Source of the DNA: Chlamydomonas sphaeroides
Taxonomy: Eukaryota; Chlorophyta; Chlorophyceae; Chlamydomonadales; Chlamydomonadaceae
Assembly (NCBI GenBank): GCA_001662425.1
Contig: BDDC01000011.1
Coordinates: 62,001-126,000 of the forward strand
Length of the DNA stretch: 64,000 bases
Reading direction: 5' to 3'
The notes below the pieces were generated by a model. The model was not told where the DNA came from and did not search any database. It saw only the letters and a program-made list of their open reading frames with translations. This document shows, in pieces, positions 36,501 to 49,000 of this stretch (position 1 is its first letter; every line of letters begins with the position of its first letter). A program made the translations under genes and the position numbers.

Positions 36501-39500
36501 GACTTCCGCTGTACACTGTGCGGCACCCCGGTGGGCCCAGCCCTGAGCTCCGGCCCCCGCCCTGACTCCTGCCCTGACGCTCTCCCTCTGCCCTGCCCTA
36601 CACCGCCGCTTCCTCCCCCCGCCCCGCGCCGCCTTCCCGCCCGCCCAGGTCCAGTGGGTGGGCAGCGAGCTGCTGGCCATCACCAGCCACGAGGACCCGC
36701 GGGCCACCGGCGCCACCAACCCCATGCTCGCCTACGCGGTGCTCAAGACCCTGGGCTTCGCGGGTGAGCGGGCGGCTGGAGAAAGGCAGAGTGCCCCGCG
36801 GAGTTGTCAGCGGTGATGCGGGGGGTGCCGAGGAAGGGTCGGGGCCGGGGAGGTCAGACATTACATATCAGATACCGGAGGGGGCCGGAGGGACTCCAGG
36901 TAGCCCCGGTGGGCGCTCCCACCTTCACCCCGGCCCACATGCCCCAACCCACACCAACCCTACGCGACCCATCGCGTCCCCCCGGCTCTTCCGCCCCCAG
37001 GCAAGGGCACGCTGGACCCCCTGGTGGTGGTGGCCTCGCGGCTGTGGCACCTCTGCGCATTCACCTCGACCGCCTTCTTCGACTCGCCACGCGGCAGGTG
37101 GGCACCAAGGTGGAGCGCGCCGCGCATAGCCCAGCACCCGCCGGCACAGCGGCCAGGCCCCATGTTCCTGACGCAGTGACCCCTCCCGCGTTTTCCCCCT
37201 CCCCCTCCCCCGCCTCCCCTACCCAACTCCAGGTGGGCCATGCACGCCCTGCACGAGCTCATCTTCCTGGTGCTCTACCAGTGGCAGGTGCGGCCAGCCA
37301 CTGGTAGCCACACTCGTCGCCTGACGCCTTGCCGTAGCGTCCGCCAGCGGCACTGCCCCACCAGCGCTCCTGCTCCGCGACGCCCTCACCACCCCAACAC
37401 GCCCTCACCACCCCAACACGCCCTCACCACCCCAACACGCCCTCACCACACCTCACCACCATCCCACCCACGCCGCGGCAGATCATGTTTCCCGACGCGC
37501 ACCCCCGCGACCTGGCCGCTGCGCACATCGTGTTCGCTGCCTTCATCACCGGCAACCTCACCGACATGGCGCAGTTCGTGCACTTCCGCTACGGCAGCCT
37601 CGCGCGCATACGGCGGTGCGTGACGTGCTGTGCCGTTGCTGGCGGGCGGGCGGCCTGGGGGGCGCGGGGAGCCGCAGGGGCCCTGCGTGTGAGGTCGCGC
37701 ATGTGGCCGTCTCCCCCCTCCTCGTGCATTCCCTCCTGGGACCCCTGTCCTGCCGCACTCTCCATGCCCTCCCCCGTCCCCCCTTTCCCCCAGCTTCCTG
37801 GTGGACCCCTGGAACACGCTAGGCCTGCTGGTCAACGCCGCGCTGCTGGTGCTGGTGGCGCTCAAGCTGGGTCAGGACTTTGGCGGCCTGCCCGCCTACA
37901 CCACCGCCGACGCCATCCACATGTGCATGGCCACACTGGCGCCCTTTGTCTGGGTGAGAGCGAGCGTCAGTCGGTGTGAAGTACCGGTATGCCCAGACGG
38001 AGCCCCCTCTGCGTGCATTACGCTCCCGGACCTCCACCCTGGGCTTTGCTTGTGACCGAGCCGCCGCAGCCCCCCTCCTGCTTCGGGTCTCGCCAACGCA
38101 GCCCGCCTTGGCGCGCATACCCCTGGAGTGCAACCGTCTGTTATCTATGACCGTCTCTTATCTATTACCTGGGAATGAGCACGCGCCGCTGCCGCCCCCA
38201 GGTCCGCGCGCTGGGCATGGCGGTGCCGGTGTACCCCTCGCTGGGGCCGCTGCTCAACACGGTGGCGCGCATGGTGGAGGAGGTGCTGGCCTTCCTGTTC
38301 CCCATGCTCATCGGTGGGACAAGGGGGGGCTAGCAGGGGCGCGCTGGAGGGGAAACGGCAGACACGCGGTTGGAGTGGGCAGGTGGCTGGGGGGAGGGGT
38401 GTCGAGGGGTGCCGGCCGACCCCCAACCCCATCCCTGCCTGTCCCATGTCCCCCGTGTAGTGCTGACGGGCTTCGCCACCATGCTGAGCGCCATCTACCA
38501 GGACCTGGTGCGGCGCCGTACCGCCGTACTTGCCGTACAGCCCGTCTGCCGTTGAGGGTGTCCCCGCGGCTCCTGGCCTGCAGCAGCTCGCCCTGCCGCT
38601 CCGCCCGCTGCCTCGCCGCCTCGCGGCCTCGCCGCCCCGCTGAAACCGGCCCCTGTCCTCTGACAAGCGTGTCCCCTCCGGCTGCAAAAGCCCCTCGCCC
38701 CCTCCCCCTTCCAACCCCCGCCCGCCCCGCAGGTGCCCGCCTACACCAACTTCGCGGCCGCACTGCTGCAGCTGTTCACCAGCATGCTGGGCAACTTCGA
38801 CATGACGCTCTTCGACGATTTGCCCACCGCCCAGCGCCTTTACGGCATCATCGTGCAAGTCATCTTCCTCGTCATCTCCGGCATCCTGCTCATGAACCTG
38901 TGAGCGCCGTACCCGCCGTACTGATCTCGGCTTCACTCATCTCGCGGGGCACGCTACACGAGCTGCCCGGCACCCCCTCGTTGCCCCCCGCCTGCCTGCC
39001 TCCTCTCCTTTCCCACCCTCCTATCCTCTCCTTTCCCGCCCATTCTTCCGCGAACCTCCGCCTGCTCCTCTCTCCTCTTCCTCCCCTCCCTCCCCTGCCT
39101 CATTGCCTCCCAGGCTCATCGCCATCATCACCAACCGCTACCGGCCGCAGGAGGTGGAGGCGGAGACGCAGTTCAAAAAGGCGCAGATCGTAAACTACTA
39201 CAACACCCAGGTTGGGCGATCTCCCTCTAGCGTCTCCTCTGTGCCACAGCCCCTGTGCATCTTCGCTGGTGTCTCACGCGCCCCTCGCCCCCTCGCCTCC
39301 TCGCCCCCTCGCCTCCTCACCCCCTCGCCCCCTCGCCCCCGCAGGTCCAGCGCAGCCTGGTGTGTGCGCCGCTGTGCATGCCCCACGTGGCGCTGCGGGC
39401 GGCGGGCTTCCCCAGCGGCACCCGGCCCAAGGTGCGGCGCGCGGCGCGTGAGGTGGCGTGGCTGCCGCGGCGGGCTGCGGTGTCCGCACAGGGCCGCACA

Positions 39501-42500
39501 GGGCCAGCTCCCCTCGGGCCCGCGGCCCCAAGCGCGTGCCTGGTGCCAGCTTCCCTGCTCACGTTCGCAAGCCTCCTGTCCCTCTCCCTGCTCCCACTCC
39601 TGCCTTGACCTGGGACCCTGCGCCCCGGCCTCCTCGGCCCCTGCTCCCGCCCTGCCGCCCCGCCAGGTCCGTGGCTCCAGCCGCGTCACGCTCAAGCTGG
39701 GGCTGCTGCCGCTGGACGGAGTGGTGCTGCCCGAGGACCAGGTGCGGAGGGAGCATGGGCGGAGGGAGTTTGGGCGGAGGGAGGTTGGGCGTCCTGCGCC
39801 AGCCCGGCTGCAAGCGCCTGCACGCTTGCAGCGCGGCATGCACCTCCTCCTCTGCGTTCCGTGGTGGCAAGCTGCCAGCCCTCCGCACGGCGGCCCCAGG
39901 TGGAGCGGCCCACGGGCATCGGCGAGCTGCCGCACCTCATCTTCCTGCTCACGCTCTACCCCGTCATGTGGGGTGAGGCCGGGGACTTTGGTCGGGGCCC
40001 TGTGCCAGCACGCCGGCCGTGGCCGGGTGGCTGGGTGGCTGGGTGGCTGGGTGGCTGGGTGGCTGGGCTTCGTGGCCGTGGCTGTGCGGCCATGTGCAGA
40101 CTGCAGACCCAATGGGGCCGAGGGGTGCGTAGGGCGCCACGCCCTGCCGCCCGCAACCTATTGCCCTCTCGTCCCGGTCATCAGATGCTCGCCACCCGCC
40201 TGCGTCCCCGCTTCCGCTTCCACCCACCACTGCCTCCCTGCGCTCGCAATCCTCGCTCCTCGGACACTCGCTGCCACTCCCGCCTCTGCTCCGCGCAGTG
40301 GCCACGTCCGTCCTGTTCATCGCCTACACGCCGTTTGGCGTGTGGCAGTTTGCCTCCAAGCAGAGCAAGCGCCTGGCCAAGGCCTACGACCGGCAATTTG
40401 CCGCCAACTCGGGGCAGCAGAGCAAGCACGTGTTCCAGCTCTTCCATATGCCGGTCCGGCGCCGGCCGCAGGCGGCTGCCCCCGGGCCAGCGGGTGGCGC
40501 GCGCGAACAATCGGGCAAGCCCAGGGCCGGCAGCGTGACCGAGGATCCAGCGGTGGGTCTCGAATGCAGCGCTCACGCATGAGCTGCTGGAGTGCTGATG
40601 ATAGGCAAGCGCAAGGCAGAGCAGGGCGGAGCGCGTTTAGGCGCAGCATCGGCACGACGCCGTCGGCCGCCGTAGCTGTGGCTGCTCCGACGGACACCCG
40701 GCGTGTGCGGCTGTGGCTGCCCCGCAGGCGGACCGTGCGCGCAGCCGCACCGCCAGCCGCACCGTGGGGCCCAACGGCCCCGCGGCCGAGCAGGGGGCTG
40801 GCGACGGCACGGAGCGGACCCCCACGGGGCGGAAGGCCCCCAAGGCCGCGGCCTCCCCGGCCGGCGGCGACGAGGGGTCCAGCCACGGCAGCAAGGCCGG
40901 AGCCAAGGGCAAGGGCAGAGGCAAGCTGGGGGCTGGGGGCTCCGGCAGTCAGGGCCATCGTCCGGGTCCTCACCGGGCGGCCGCCCCGGGGGCCTGGACC
41001 CGCGCGCCCGTCGTATCTGCATGGCACCCCAGCAGCGCACCCCAACAGCGCACCGCGACCAACCGAGATGCCATGGACCGCCAGTGCGCAGTGCCCTTGC
41101 TGCCCTCTCCCACCTCCCTGCCCTGGCTCGAGCCTTGCGCCCCCTCCCTCCCTCCCTGCCCGCCGCCCCTCCCCTGCCCAGGCGCGGCGGGCGCCATGGA
41201 CCGGCAGTATATCAAGTTCAAAAAGGCCTTCCAGGCGGAGGCGCAGCAGGCGGAACTCAGCGTCCTGCGGTGAGGCGCGGGAGTCCGTGGGGCGTGGCCC
41301 GGGGAGCCGCTGCCCGCGAACCCGTTCACAGGGTGGTCCAGCCGTCCAGCGGACGATGCGGCCACGTAGATGTTTTGTAGGTCCTGCAAGCTCGCCGACC
41401 GTGCCGATCATGCGCAGCAGCCGTCCCTTTCGTCCCTTGCATGCCTTGCATCCCCACTGCACAGCACCTCGCTGCGCTCCTCCCTTGTCCGCCGCTCCAC
41501 CCCTGCCCCCTCCTCACACGCCGCATCGCGCCCCTGCCCTCCTGAACCATCCCCCCCCCCACACACACGCAACGCAGCACCGCCCTGTTCTTCCTAAGCA
41601 CGCTGCTCTTCTGCGTGCTGGGCCTGGCCTACTACCTGGCGCTGCTGCTGCTGGTGCTGCTGCTCTGGAGCGGGCTGTACCAGTGGGCGGCAAAGGTGCG
41701 TGAGACGGCCAGCCACCCTCCTCGGGGCCGGGGGGGAGGGCGCCAGGCTGCGGCAGCGCAGCGAGAAGACACGGGGCCGGCGGCCCATCGCCCCACGGCA
41801 GGGGCCCTGCGGCATAAGCAGCAGGCAGCGCGGAGGCGGCCGGCCGCTGCCCGCATCCCACGCCCTAGCGCAACCACCGCCCGCCGAGCCATGCCGCTCC
41901 GCCTCCTCGCCGCCGCCCCGTGCCGCCCGCCGCCCGATCACCGCCCATCTCCCGCAGGTGCTCTTCAGCATCTGGAACATCCTGCTCCGGCCCATCCGCG
42001 ACGCCATCCGCGCGCAGCGCCGCCGCAGCCGCGTGGCCCCCTCGCCGCGCACCGCCACCGCCAGCGGCCACGCCGTCGGCGCCCAGCCCTCGGCCACGGC
42101 CGCGCCCGACGGCCGCTCGGCGCTGTCCTTCTTCGCCAACCTGCGCAACGCCACCGCCCGCCGCGGCTCCATGACGCCCGTTGGCGGAGCAGCCGCGGGC
42201 CAGGGCGACATGGTGCTGGGCGCGCCGGCGGAGCCCGAGGAGAGCGCGGCGCAGCAGCGGGCGCGCAAGGCGCAGATGCACTGGCACCGGGCGCTGGAAA
42301 AGGTGGGGCCTGGGACCTGGGGCGAGGTCCGGCGGGGCGCGAGCGCGGGGGCGCACGGGGGTGTGCGGCTGCAGCGCGCCCTTTCTCACCGGCCCTTTCC
42401 CTGCCCTTCGTGTCCGCGCCACCTCCTCAGGTTGTGGCGCTCAAGTCGGAGCGCTACCTGCCGCTGCGCGACGTGCTCAAGGCGGTGCAGGCCAGCAAGT

Positions 42501-45210
42501 TCAAGCCGCACATGAACGTGAGCCGCGCCGTCGCTGCGCCTGGGACATGCGGCGGCGGCCGTTGGCCGTGGTGTGCAGGGGCCCGGCTGCCGATTGCATG
42601 AGCGTGTGTGCCGTCGCCGGCTGCCCCGCTGCCGACCCACATGGCTCTGGGCGGCGGGCCCCCTGGCTGCTGCTGAGGATGCTGCTGCTGCACTTGCTGT
42701 CGCTGCCTGCCTGCGTTGCTGCCGCAGGACTGGCAGCTGCGTGTGGACCCGAGGAGCACCCACCAGGATGTGCTGGAGGAGCAGCTGCAGGTGGGAGGGG
42801 GCGAGGGGGAGGGGAAGGGGGAACGGCACGTGGCTTTGATGGCGCCTGCCCGGGTTTGTTCAACTTTATAGGGCCGGAATAGAGTACCACCCCACAAGCG
42901 GCATGTGTGTGGGTTCGGTTCGAGTGGTTGGAGCCCTGTAGCTTTGGTGGGGGCCCCGTCACGTCCACGATCCAGAATCACGCTGCCGTGCCGCTTTTCT
43001 GGATCCAGGATCTGGAGGATGATGACGACGAGTGGGACGACGACGTGCCGGAAGAGGACGACGACCAGCTGGAGGTGCGGAGGGGTGCAGGGGCCTTGGA
43101 GCAAACACCAGCGGTCATGTGCCCACAGCCCACACACCCTCACCCGCGCCTGCACACCCGGCCATCTTGCCTCCCTCTCCCACAGTCTGAGATCCTGGAC
43201 CAGACGCGCCAGCTGACCTCCCTGGTCAAGGACGGGCTAGCCGCCAACGCCAGCCGCGTGCAGGAGCTGGCGGCGCAGCTAGCGGCGCTGGCGGACCAGG
43301 CAAGGGCGCACGGGGCTGCCACCAGTGATTGCAGGGCATCCCACGACACGCACGGCCGCAGGCCCAGGGCCCCGGCCTGGGCGGCTGCGGCAGCTGCCGT
43401 GCGCCTTCTGCCAGCTGCCTTGCGTGGGCTGGCTGGCGGGCATGTCCGTGTACCGTGCCAGCGCTTGGACACCGACCCCGCCCCTGCTGCCGTGTTTGGC
43501 CCAACACTTTTCCCCCAGGTGGCCTACCTGGCTGGTGCGCCCACCCCCGGCGGCCCTGTCTCGCCCGGGCTGGCGCTCGTGGCGCCTCCGCCCGTGCGCA
43601 CCCACGCCAGCGCCACCGCCGCAGCCCATGCCGCCGCAGCCCCCAGCCCCGGCGCCGGCAACCCGCTCCGAGGCCCGGGCGTGGCGCCGCCCGGCCCAGG
43701 ACTCGGCCTGTCCATGGCCATGGGCTTGGGCCTCGGCCTGGGCGCCTCCTCGGCGCCCGCGTCGTCCGAGCTCGGCGGCAGGCAGGCCCAGCAGCAGCAG
43801 CTGTACCCCGCCGTCGCAGCGGCCGCGTCAGCCCCGGCAGCGCATCACGCGCATTCCCCCGGGGCGCCGCACCCACCGCCGCCGGCGCCGCTGGCGCCGC
43901 CGTCGGGGCCGCAGCACGGCACGCCGCATTCGCATGCCGGCGCTGACGCCGGCGTGGGCCAAGGCGCGCATGGCCACGGGTCCAGCCCCGAGACACCAGC
44001 GGCGGTACCCGGGGTGGCTGTGGTTGAGGGCGAGGGGCATTACATGCGGCAGCTGCTGCCAAAGCGCAGCTTCAGCGGCGCGCTTGTGGGGGCCCCCGCC
44101 AGTGCCCTCGGCGGCGGAGCGTCGCCACCGCCGCCGCGCCCGGCCCCAGCTTCGGCCTCGGCGCCTGCGCCGCTGCCGCTGCCGCTGCAGCAGTTGTCCC
44201 CAGTGCCGCATTCCTCCCCGGGCTCGGTCGCCGAAGGCCACGCCCAGCAGCACCCGCACGCCAGCCAAGGGCTCCCGCCCCAGCGCGGCTCGGGCGACGG
44301 CGCGCACGGCCACAGCCACGGCCACAGCCACGGCCACGGCCACGGGGCCCATCACCACCACTCCCACTCCCGCTCGGGCTCGGGCGACGGCGCCCACTCG
44401 GGGTCCGGCGAGCAGCACACGCATCCCTCCCAGCACCAGGCCCACACTTACCTGAGGCCGCTGCCGGCGGCGCCGCCATCGTCGGCGCCGTCGCCTGCGC
44501 TGGCGACGCCGCCATCGTCGGCGCTGGACAGCGAGTACCGGCCGCCCTCAAAGAAGCACCAGCGGGGCCTGGAGGACGACGAGGGCGCGGCGGTCCTGGC
44601 GTCGGCCATGTCGGGCGCCGCGCTGAGGGAGCGCCCACACAGCCAGGGCGCTGGGCACGGCAGCGGCAGCGGTAACGGCAGGGCCAGCGGCAGTGGGGCG
44701 GCGGCGCACGACGCCGGCGGCGAGGACACGCCGGTGGCGGCTGTGGCGGCGGCCGCGGCGGCGGTCCTGGAAGCGCACTTCACGGCGCACGCCGGCGGTG
44801 ATGCGGCGCACGAGGCGCACCCCCAATCGCATCCGCATCCGCATCCGCACCCGCAACAGCCGCACGGGGAGAGCAAGGCGCCACCCGCCAAGGCACCACC
44901 CGCCAAGGCGCCGCCTGCGCGGCCGGCGTCCGCCGCCCGCACCCGCGCACCCTCAGCCAGCTCCGCCGCGCGGCCGACGCTGCCGGCCTCCGTGGCCGCG
45001 ACGGCGGCGGCCCTGGCGGCCGACCCCGAGCTCCGCAGCCTGACGGCGCTGGCAGCGGAGAGCTCCGCCATGAGCAGCGGCAGCCCGGCCAAGGGCCATT
45101 CGCCGGGAGAGGGCCGGGGCAGCAGCGGCGGCGGCGTGGCGGGCCGTGTGCCCAGCGTGCCGTCCATGACGGGCCTGGCGCTGCACGGGCCGGGTCGGGA
45201 GGGCGCGTGA
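30538..45210 (+). CDS. TRP-like ion-transport channel, about 2,260 aa
   Basis: Exon starts-ends: 30538-31347, 31740-31850, 32081-32159, 32386-32513, 32985-33044, 33207-33334, 33495-33735, 34105-34188, 34401-34523, 34704-34842, 35025-35179, 35549-35629, 35808-35905, 36084-36174, 36419-36481, 36649-36763, 37001-37097, 37233-37287, 37482-37615, 37794-37953, 38202-38313, 38461-38507, 38733-38899, 39114-39210, 39345-39431, 39667-39741, 39900-39972, 40299-40453, 40728-41269, 41578-41695, 41958-42302, 42431-42517, 42728-42790, 43009-43074, 43186-43299, 43519-45210. The ion-transport domain is at about aa 836-1125: FLVDPWNTLGLL, a TRPM/TRPC-like S4-S5 block (VYPSLGPLLNTVARMVEEVL), pore LLQLFTSMLGNFD and S6 LMNLLIAIITNRY. 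The N-terminal half is mostly helical without a named domain. Further hydrophobic segments follow the pore (near 39915-40345 and 41578-41695). Then come an acidic stretch and a 563-residue His/Pro/Ala-rich tail. Probably a cation channel; selectivity and location (plasma membrane, cilium or contractile vacuole) are unknown. Confidence 0.8.
32144..32253. repeat. Duplicated exon end, channel gene
   Basis: Sixteen bp ending exon 3 (32144-32159, encoding EVVM) recur at 32238-32253 inside the intron. The second copy makes an alternative acceptor reading possible. Confidence 0.75.
37381..37449. repeat. 19-bp intronic minisatellite
   Basis: CGCCCTCACCACCCCAACA is repeated three times perfectly, plus a partial unit. 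It sits in the pyrimidine-rich end of a channel-gene intron, where it may serve as the polypyrimidine tract. Confidence 0.9.
40025..40067. repeat. 8-bp intronic minisatellite
   Basis: GGGTGGCT is repeated about five times in a channel-gene intron. Confidence 0.9.
41070..41208. repeat. Duplicated AMDRQ-coding segment, channel gene
   Basis: GCCATGGACCGCCAGT (41070-41085) recurs with one mismatch at 41193-41208. Both copies read AMDRQ in the same frame and the sequence between them is open, so either a retained tandem duplication or a newly formed intron is possible. Confidence 0.75.
44281..44440 (+). other. Histidine-rich coding tract in the channel tail
   Basis: Tandem CACGGCCACAGC-type units encode HGHSHGHSHGHGHG, followed by more His/Ser residues. 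A second His/Pro cluster (HPQSHPHPHPHPQQPH) lies near 44820-44870. Such tracts can bind divalent metals; a role here is inference. Confidence 0.8.
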
Positions 45211-46047
45211 CCGGAACGGACCGGAGCGTTGCGCCGAGCGGGACTACGGCGGTGAGGGCTTTGCCGTGGCCCAAAGCGTGCTTTGCTGTCAGGGCCCGTT
45301 GCGGCTAGTCGCGGTGCGGCCAAGGTTGTGACGCCACGGGGGTGTGAGCAGGTGTGGAGTGCGCGAGCGTGCCCGTGCGCCGAGCAGGCGCGGCGCGCAG
45401 CCGCGCGGCGGCACGTGCTTAGGTGGGGCAACGTGTGTTAAGATGTTAACATGTTCAGTGGATCCGTACAGAAAGCTGACCTCTGCTAGTGCGCTCGGAC
45501 GGGAACGTGGCTAGCAATGCTGCTGCCGCGAGTTCGCGCGGTGTGCTTGGCAGTACAAACGGGAGGAGCCTTGCAGAGGCGCCATGGGCTGTCGGCGGGC
45601 GTATCTTCGCTCCTCGCCCGCACCGCTCGGCGGTTGTAACTCAAGTCCTGAGAGCCCCACTGCCCCGATCGGTGCGCGTGGCTTCGACAGCCCCGTGCGA
45701 TCTGAAATGGCGCCCATGGCAGCATATGGCTGGATGGGGTGCGGATCAAGGCGTGGTGCGGTGGTGGCAAGACGATGCAGCGGCGACACCCCTGGTTACA
45801 AGACCTCGTGCCACCCGCCAGAGGCGGCAATCGGCAACATTCCAGGTTCCACCCCAACATCCCAGCACGTGACCGCACCGAGCCATACCGCCGTACCGGT
45901 GCAGCTGTGCCCGCCGCAGCGAGTCTGGGGCGCCGCTCGCCCGCTATCGCGGATACGCAGCCGTGCCTTGCAGGCCGCCCGCGACCGCCGCAGGCGCCAC
46001 GCTCTCCGCGCACCAGCCCAGGCAGCAGCATCCTACAAGCCAGTGCG
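45211..46047. other. Convergent 3' region between the channel and OPR-like genes
   Basis: TGTAA on the plus strand at 45635-45639 is about 425 bp after the channel stop. TGTAA on the minus strand at 45800-45796 is about 250 bp after the other gene's stop. If both are used, the two 3' UTRs approach closely without needing to overlap. No gene lies between. Confidence 0.45.
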
Positions 46048-49000
46048 CTACCGGAACGGCCGTAGCGCGCCCGTCCGTGGCCCCGCCGGCCCCAGCGCCA
46101 GCCGCGGCTGCGGCCCCGCCGCCGGCCCCACCGCTGGCGCCGCCGGCACTTCCCCAGGGCCCTGCTCGGGTCCCGGCGCACCGTCCATCCCGGGCTTGGG
46201 GTGGGCGTAGGGCGGGAAGCGTGGGTTGAGCCTGCGCCAATTTGGCGGCAGCCGCTGCTTTGACAGCAGCGCAAAGCAGTCGCCCGCGAAGCGCGACAGC
46301 GCCGCCCGTGCCGCTGCCGTGTCGTCGCCGTCGACCTCCTGCTCAGCGTCGTCTGTGGGCCCATCGTACGCCGCCGCACGGCGACGCCAAGCGCCGTACA
46401 ACCGGACGAGCGCGTCGGCGCTGCGGCTTAGGTACAGCAGCTCCAGCGTGTCCATGTCGCCGGACCGGACCTGTACGGGCGCGGCGGGTGTACGGTAGGT
46501 ACGGCAGGGCAGGGTACAGCACGGCAGGCACGCCATGCAAACAGGTCCGTACGGCAGCAGGGGGCGCGAGCGCCGAGCCCGAGCGCTCAGCAGCTCCCGG
46601 CCACGGCCCCAGCCCTGCTAGCGCCCGCCCCTGCACCTCCGCACCCTGGCCGTGGCGCTGGCCAGCAGGCTGGCTAGCCAGTCGGGCGGCGGCCTCAGCC
46701 CCAGCACCGCAAGCGCCCACAGCGCCTTGACCAGCAGCACGCGGTCCAGCGGGGGCTCCGCCTGCAGCCGGGCCGGGGCGGGAGCGGGCGTGTGGGTTGT
46801 GGGGCAGGTAGTGGCGAGACCGCTGCGGGTCCGTGCGTGGGCCGGCTGGGGTCGCAGGGCGCCCGGAGTCGCCGGCTGCGGGCGCGTGGCACGGCAGCGC
46901 CCAGCGTGCAGGGCGAGGCGGTTGTAGTGGGCCGGGGCGCGCTTGTGGTTCCGCCCGCCTTGCAGCGTTGAGCAGCCGAGGGCCCCGCAACCAGCGCCCG
47001 TGCCTGATTGGGATCGTGCCGTACCCGCGGTAGTATGTACGGCAGCATGGCGCCGTACCACTCGGCCGTCCACGCCGCCGGCAGCGGCCCGTCCGTCTCC
47101 AGTCCAAGCCAGTCGTCCGCGCCGCTGTCGCCTCCGCCAGCGCTTGTGTTGGCGCGTGCAAGGCGCCGCTCAATCGCGGCTCGCAGCTGCTGCGCCGCCT
47201 CCGCCTGCGGTCCGCCGCGCGTATCCCGGCCGCCGCCGCCGCCGCCAGCCGCCAGCAGCACCTCCAGCTGCCGCGCCAGCGGGCCCCCGACGCGGCTCCG
47301 CTCCCTCTCCAGCACCGCCTCCTGCTGCTCGCCTTCCTGCTCCTCCTGGCCCTCGCTGCCCCCGGCCTCGCCGCCGGGCCCTGCAGACGGATCGGCCGCA
47401 ACCAGCCTGGCCTCGGCGCACGCCGCCAGCGCCCACATTGCGTTGACCAGGCCCTCGGCGGGCACCTCGGACAGGCGCCCGGCGGTCTGACCCACATGCG
47501 ATGGCAAGGAGCAAGGCGGGGTAAGGCCATCGGAAGATGTTCCCGTTGCGAAACCGGGGGAGCCCTGGGATAGGGCCAGCTGCAGCAGCGGGCGGCGCGC
47601 AGGCCAGGCGCATGTGCAACCGGGGGTCCCCCAGGGGCCTGCCGTGGCCTCCCTCCCAGCCTGCCCCCTACGTACCGCCAAGAAGTACTGCCGCAGCCAC
47701 AGCGTGTCGCCAGGCAGCTGCAACGAGCCCAGGCTCCAGAGCAGCGCGGTGGCGTCCTCGGGCCCCAGCCCGCGGCACCACACGCCCTGCACCCAGTAGG
47801 CCTGGCGGGCGGGAGGGCGGGAGGGCGGGAGGGCGGGAGGGCGGGAGGGCGGGAGGNNNNNNNNNNNNNNNNNNNNNNNNNNNNNNNNNNNNNNNNNNNN
47901 NNNNNNNNNNNNNNNNNNNNNNNNNNNNNNNNNNNNNNNNNNNNNNNNNNNNNNNNNNNNNNNNNNNNNNNNNNNNNNNNNNNNNNNNNNNNNNNNNNNN
48001 NNNNNNNNNNNNNNNNNNNNNNNNNNNNNNNNNNNNNNNNNNNNNNNNNNNNNNNNNNNNNNNNNNNNNNNNNNNNNNNNNNNNNNNNNNNNNNNNNNNN
48101 NNNNNNNNNNNNNNNNNNNNNNNNNNNNNNNNNNNNNNNNNNNNNNNNNNNNNNNNNNNNNNNNNNNNNNNNNNNNNNNNNNNNNNNNNNNNNNNNNNNN
48201 NNNNNNNNNNNNNNNNNNNNNNNNNNNNNNNNNNNGGGCGGTCGGCCGTGGGAGTGAGGCAGGGCAGGGGGCCGGCAGGGGACGCAGGCGGCGCAGGCTG
48301 GGGAGGGCGGCAGCGGAAGGCCGCACGACGGCCAGGGCCGGGACCAAGGCCTGGTCCAGGGCCGGAGAGCGCCCACGGCAAGGCTCGTGCGGGCAGGGAC
48401 GTGGCTCCCGCAGCGGCCTGGCGCGCACCTGCACCCAGGCGTCGGGCGGGAAGTAGCTGCACGATGCGATGGCCCAGGCCAGGCGGCTGAGCTGGCGCGC
48501 GGGCAGGCGCAGGCGCAGCTCCCCGGCCGCGGCCGCAGCGGCCACGGCCGCAGTGGCGCCGGGACCACGCCCGTCTTCCTCGCCGTCGTCGTCGTAGCCG
48601 CCGCCCTTGGCTGCCGGCGCCTGCGGGCATGGTGGCAGCGGTGCTGAGCAAGCGCGCACACAGCCGCTCCCAGCACCGTACTCGACGCCCAGCCCACCCT
48701 GCTGCTGCCGCACCCGCACGCCTCCTTGCTCTCGACCACCGGCCCCCGTCCGGCCGCACCTGCTGCTGCCGCTGCCGCTGCTGCTGCCGGCTCTCGTCCA
48801 GCGCCCGTAGCGCCGCCCCTCCGCCCGGCAGCCCCAGCGTGGCGGCGGCCAGGGCGTCCAGCAGCTCATCGCTGGGCCGGAAGCCAAAGCGCGCCACCGC
48901 CCAGGCCGCGTCGGCGGCCTGGTCGGGGGTGAGGTCGGGCAGCGGCTGCTGAGCCATGCGGACTGCCATCTGGGGCGGGCGGGGAGGGCGGGGCGTGTGG

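Noticed and set aside
37381..37449. Regular direct repeats resembling a small CRISPR array
   Set aside because: Units are contiguous with no spacers and lie in a eukaryotic intron; it is a minisatellite.
45436..45455. Palindromic TGTTAACA near the channel 3' end as a possible regulatory site
   Set aside because: A single 8-bp palindrome in a 3' flank with no second copy or context; chance is sufficient.
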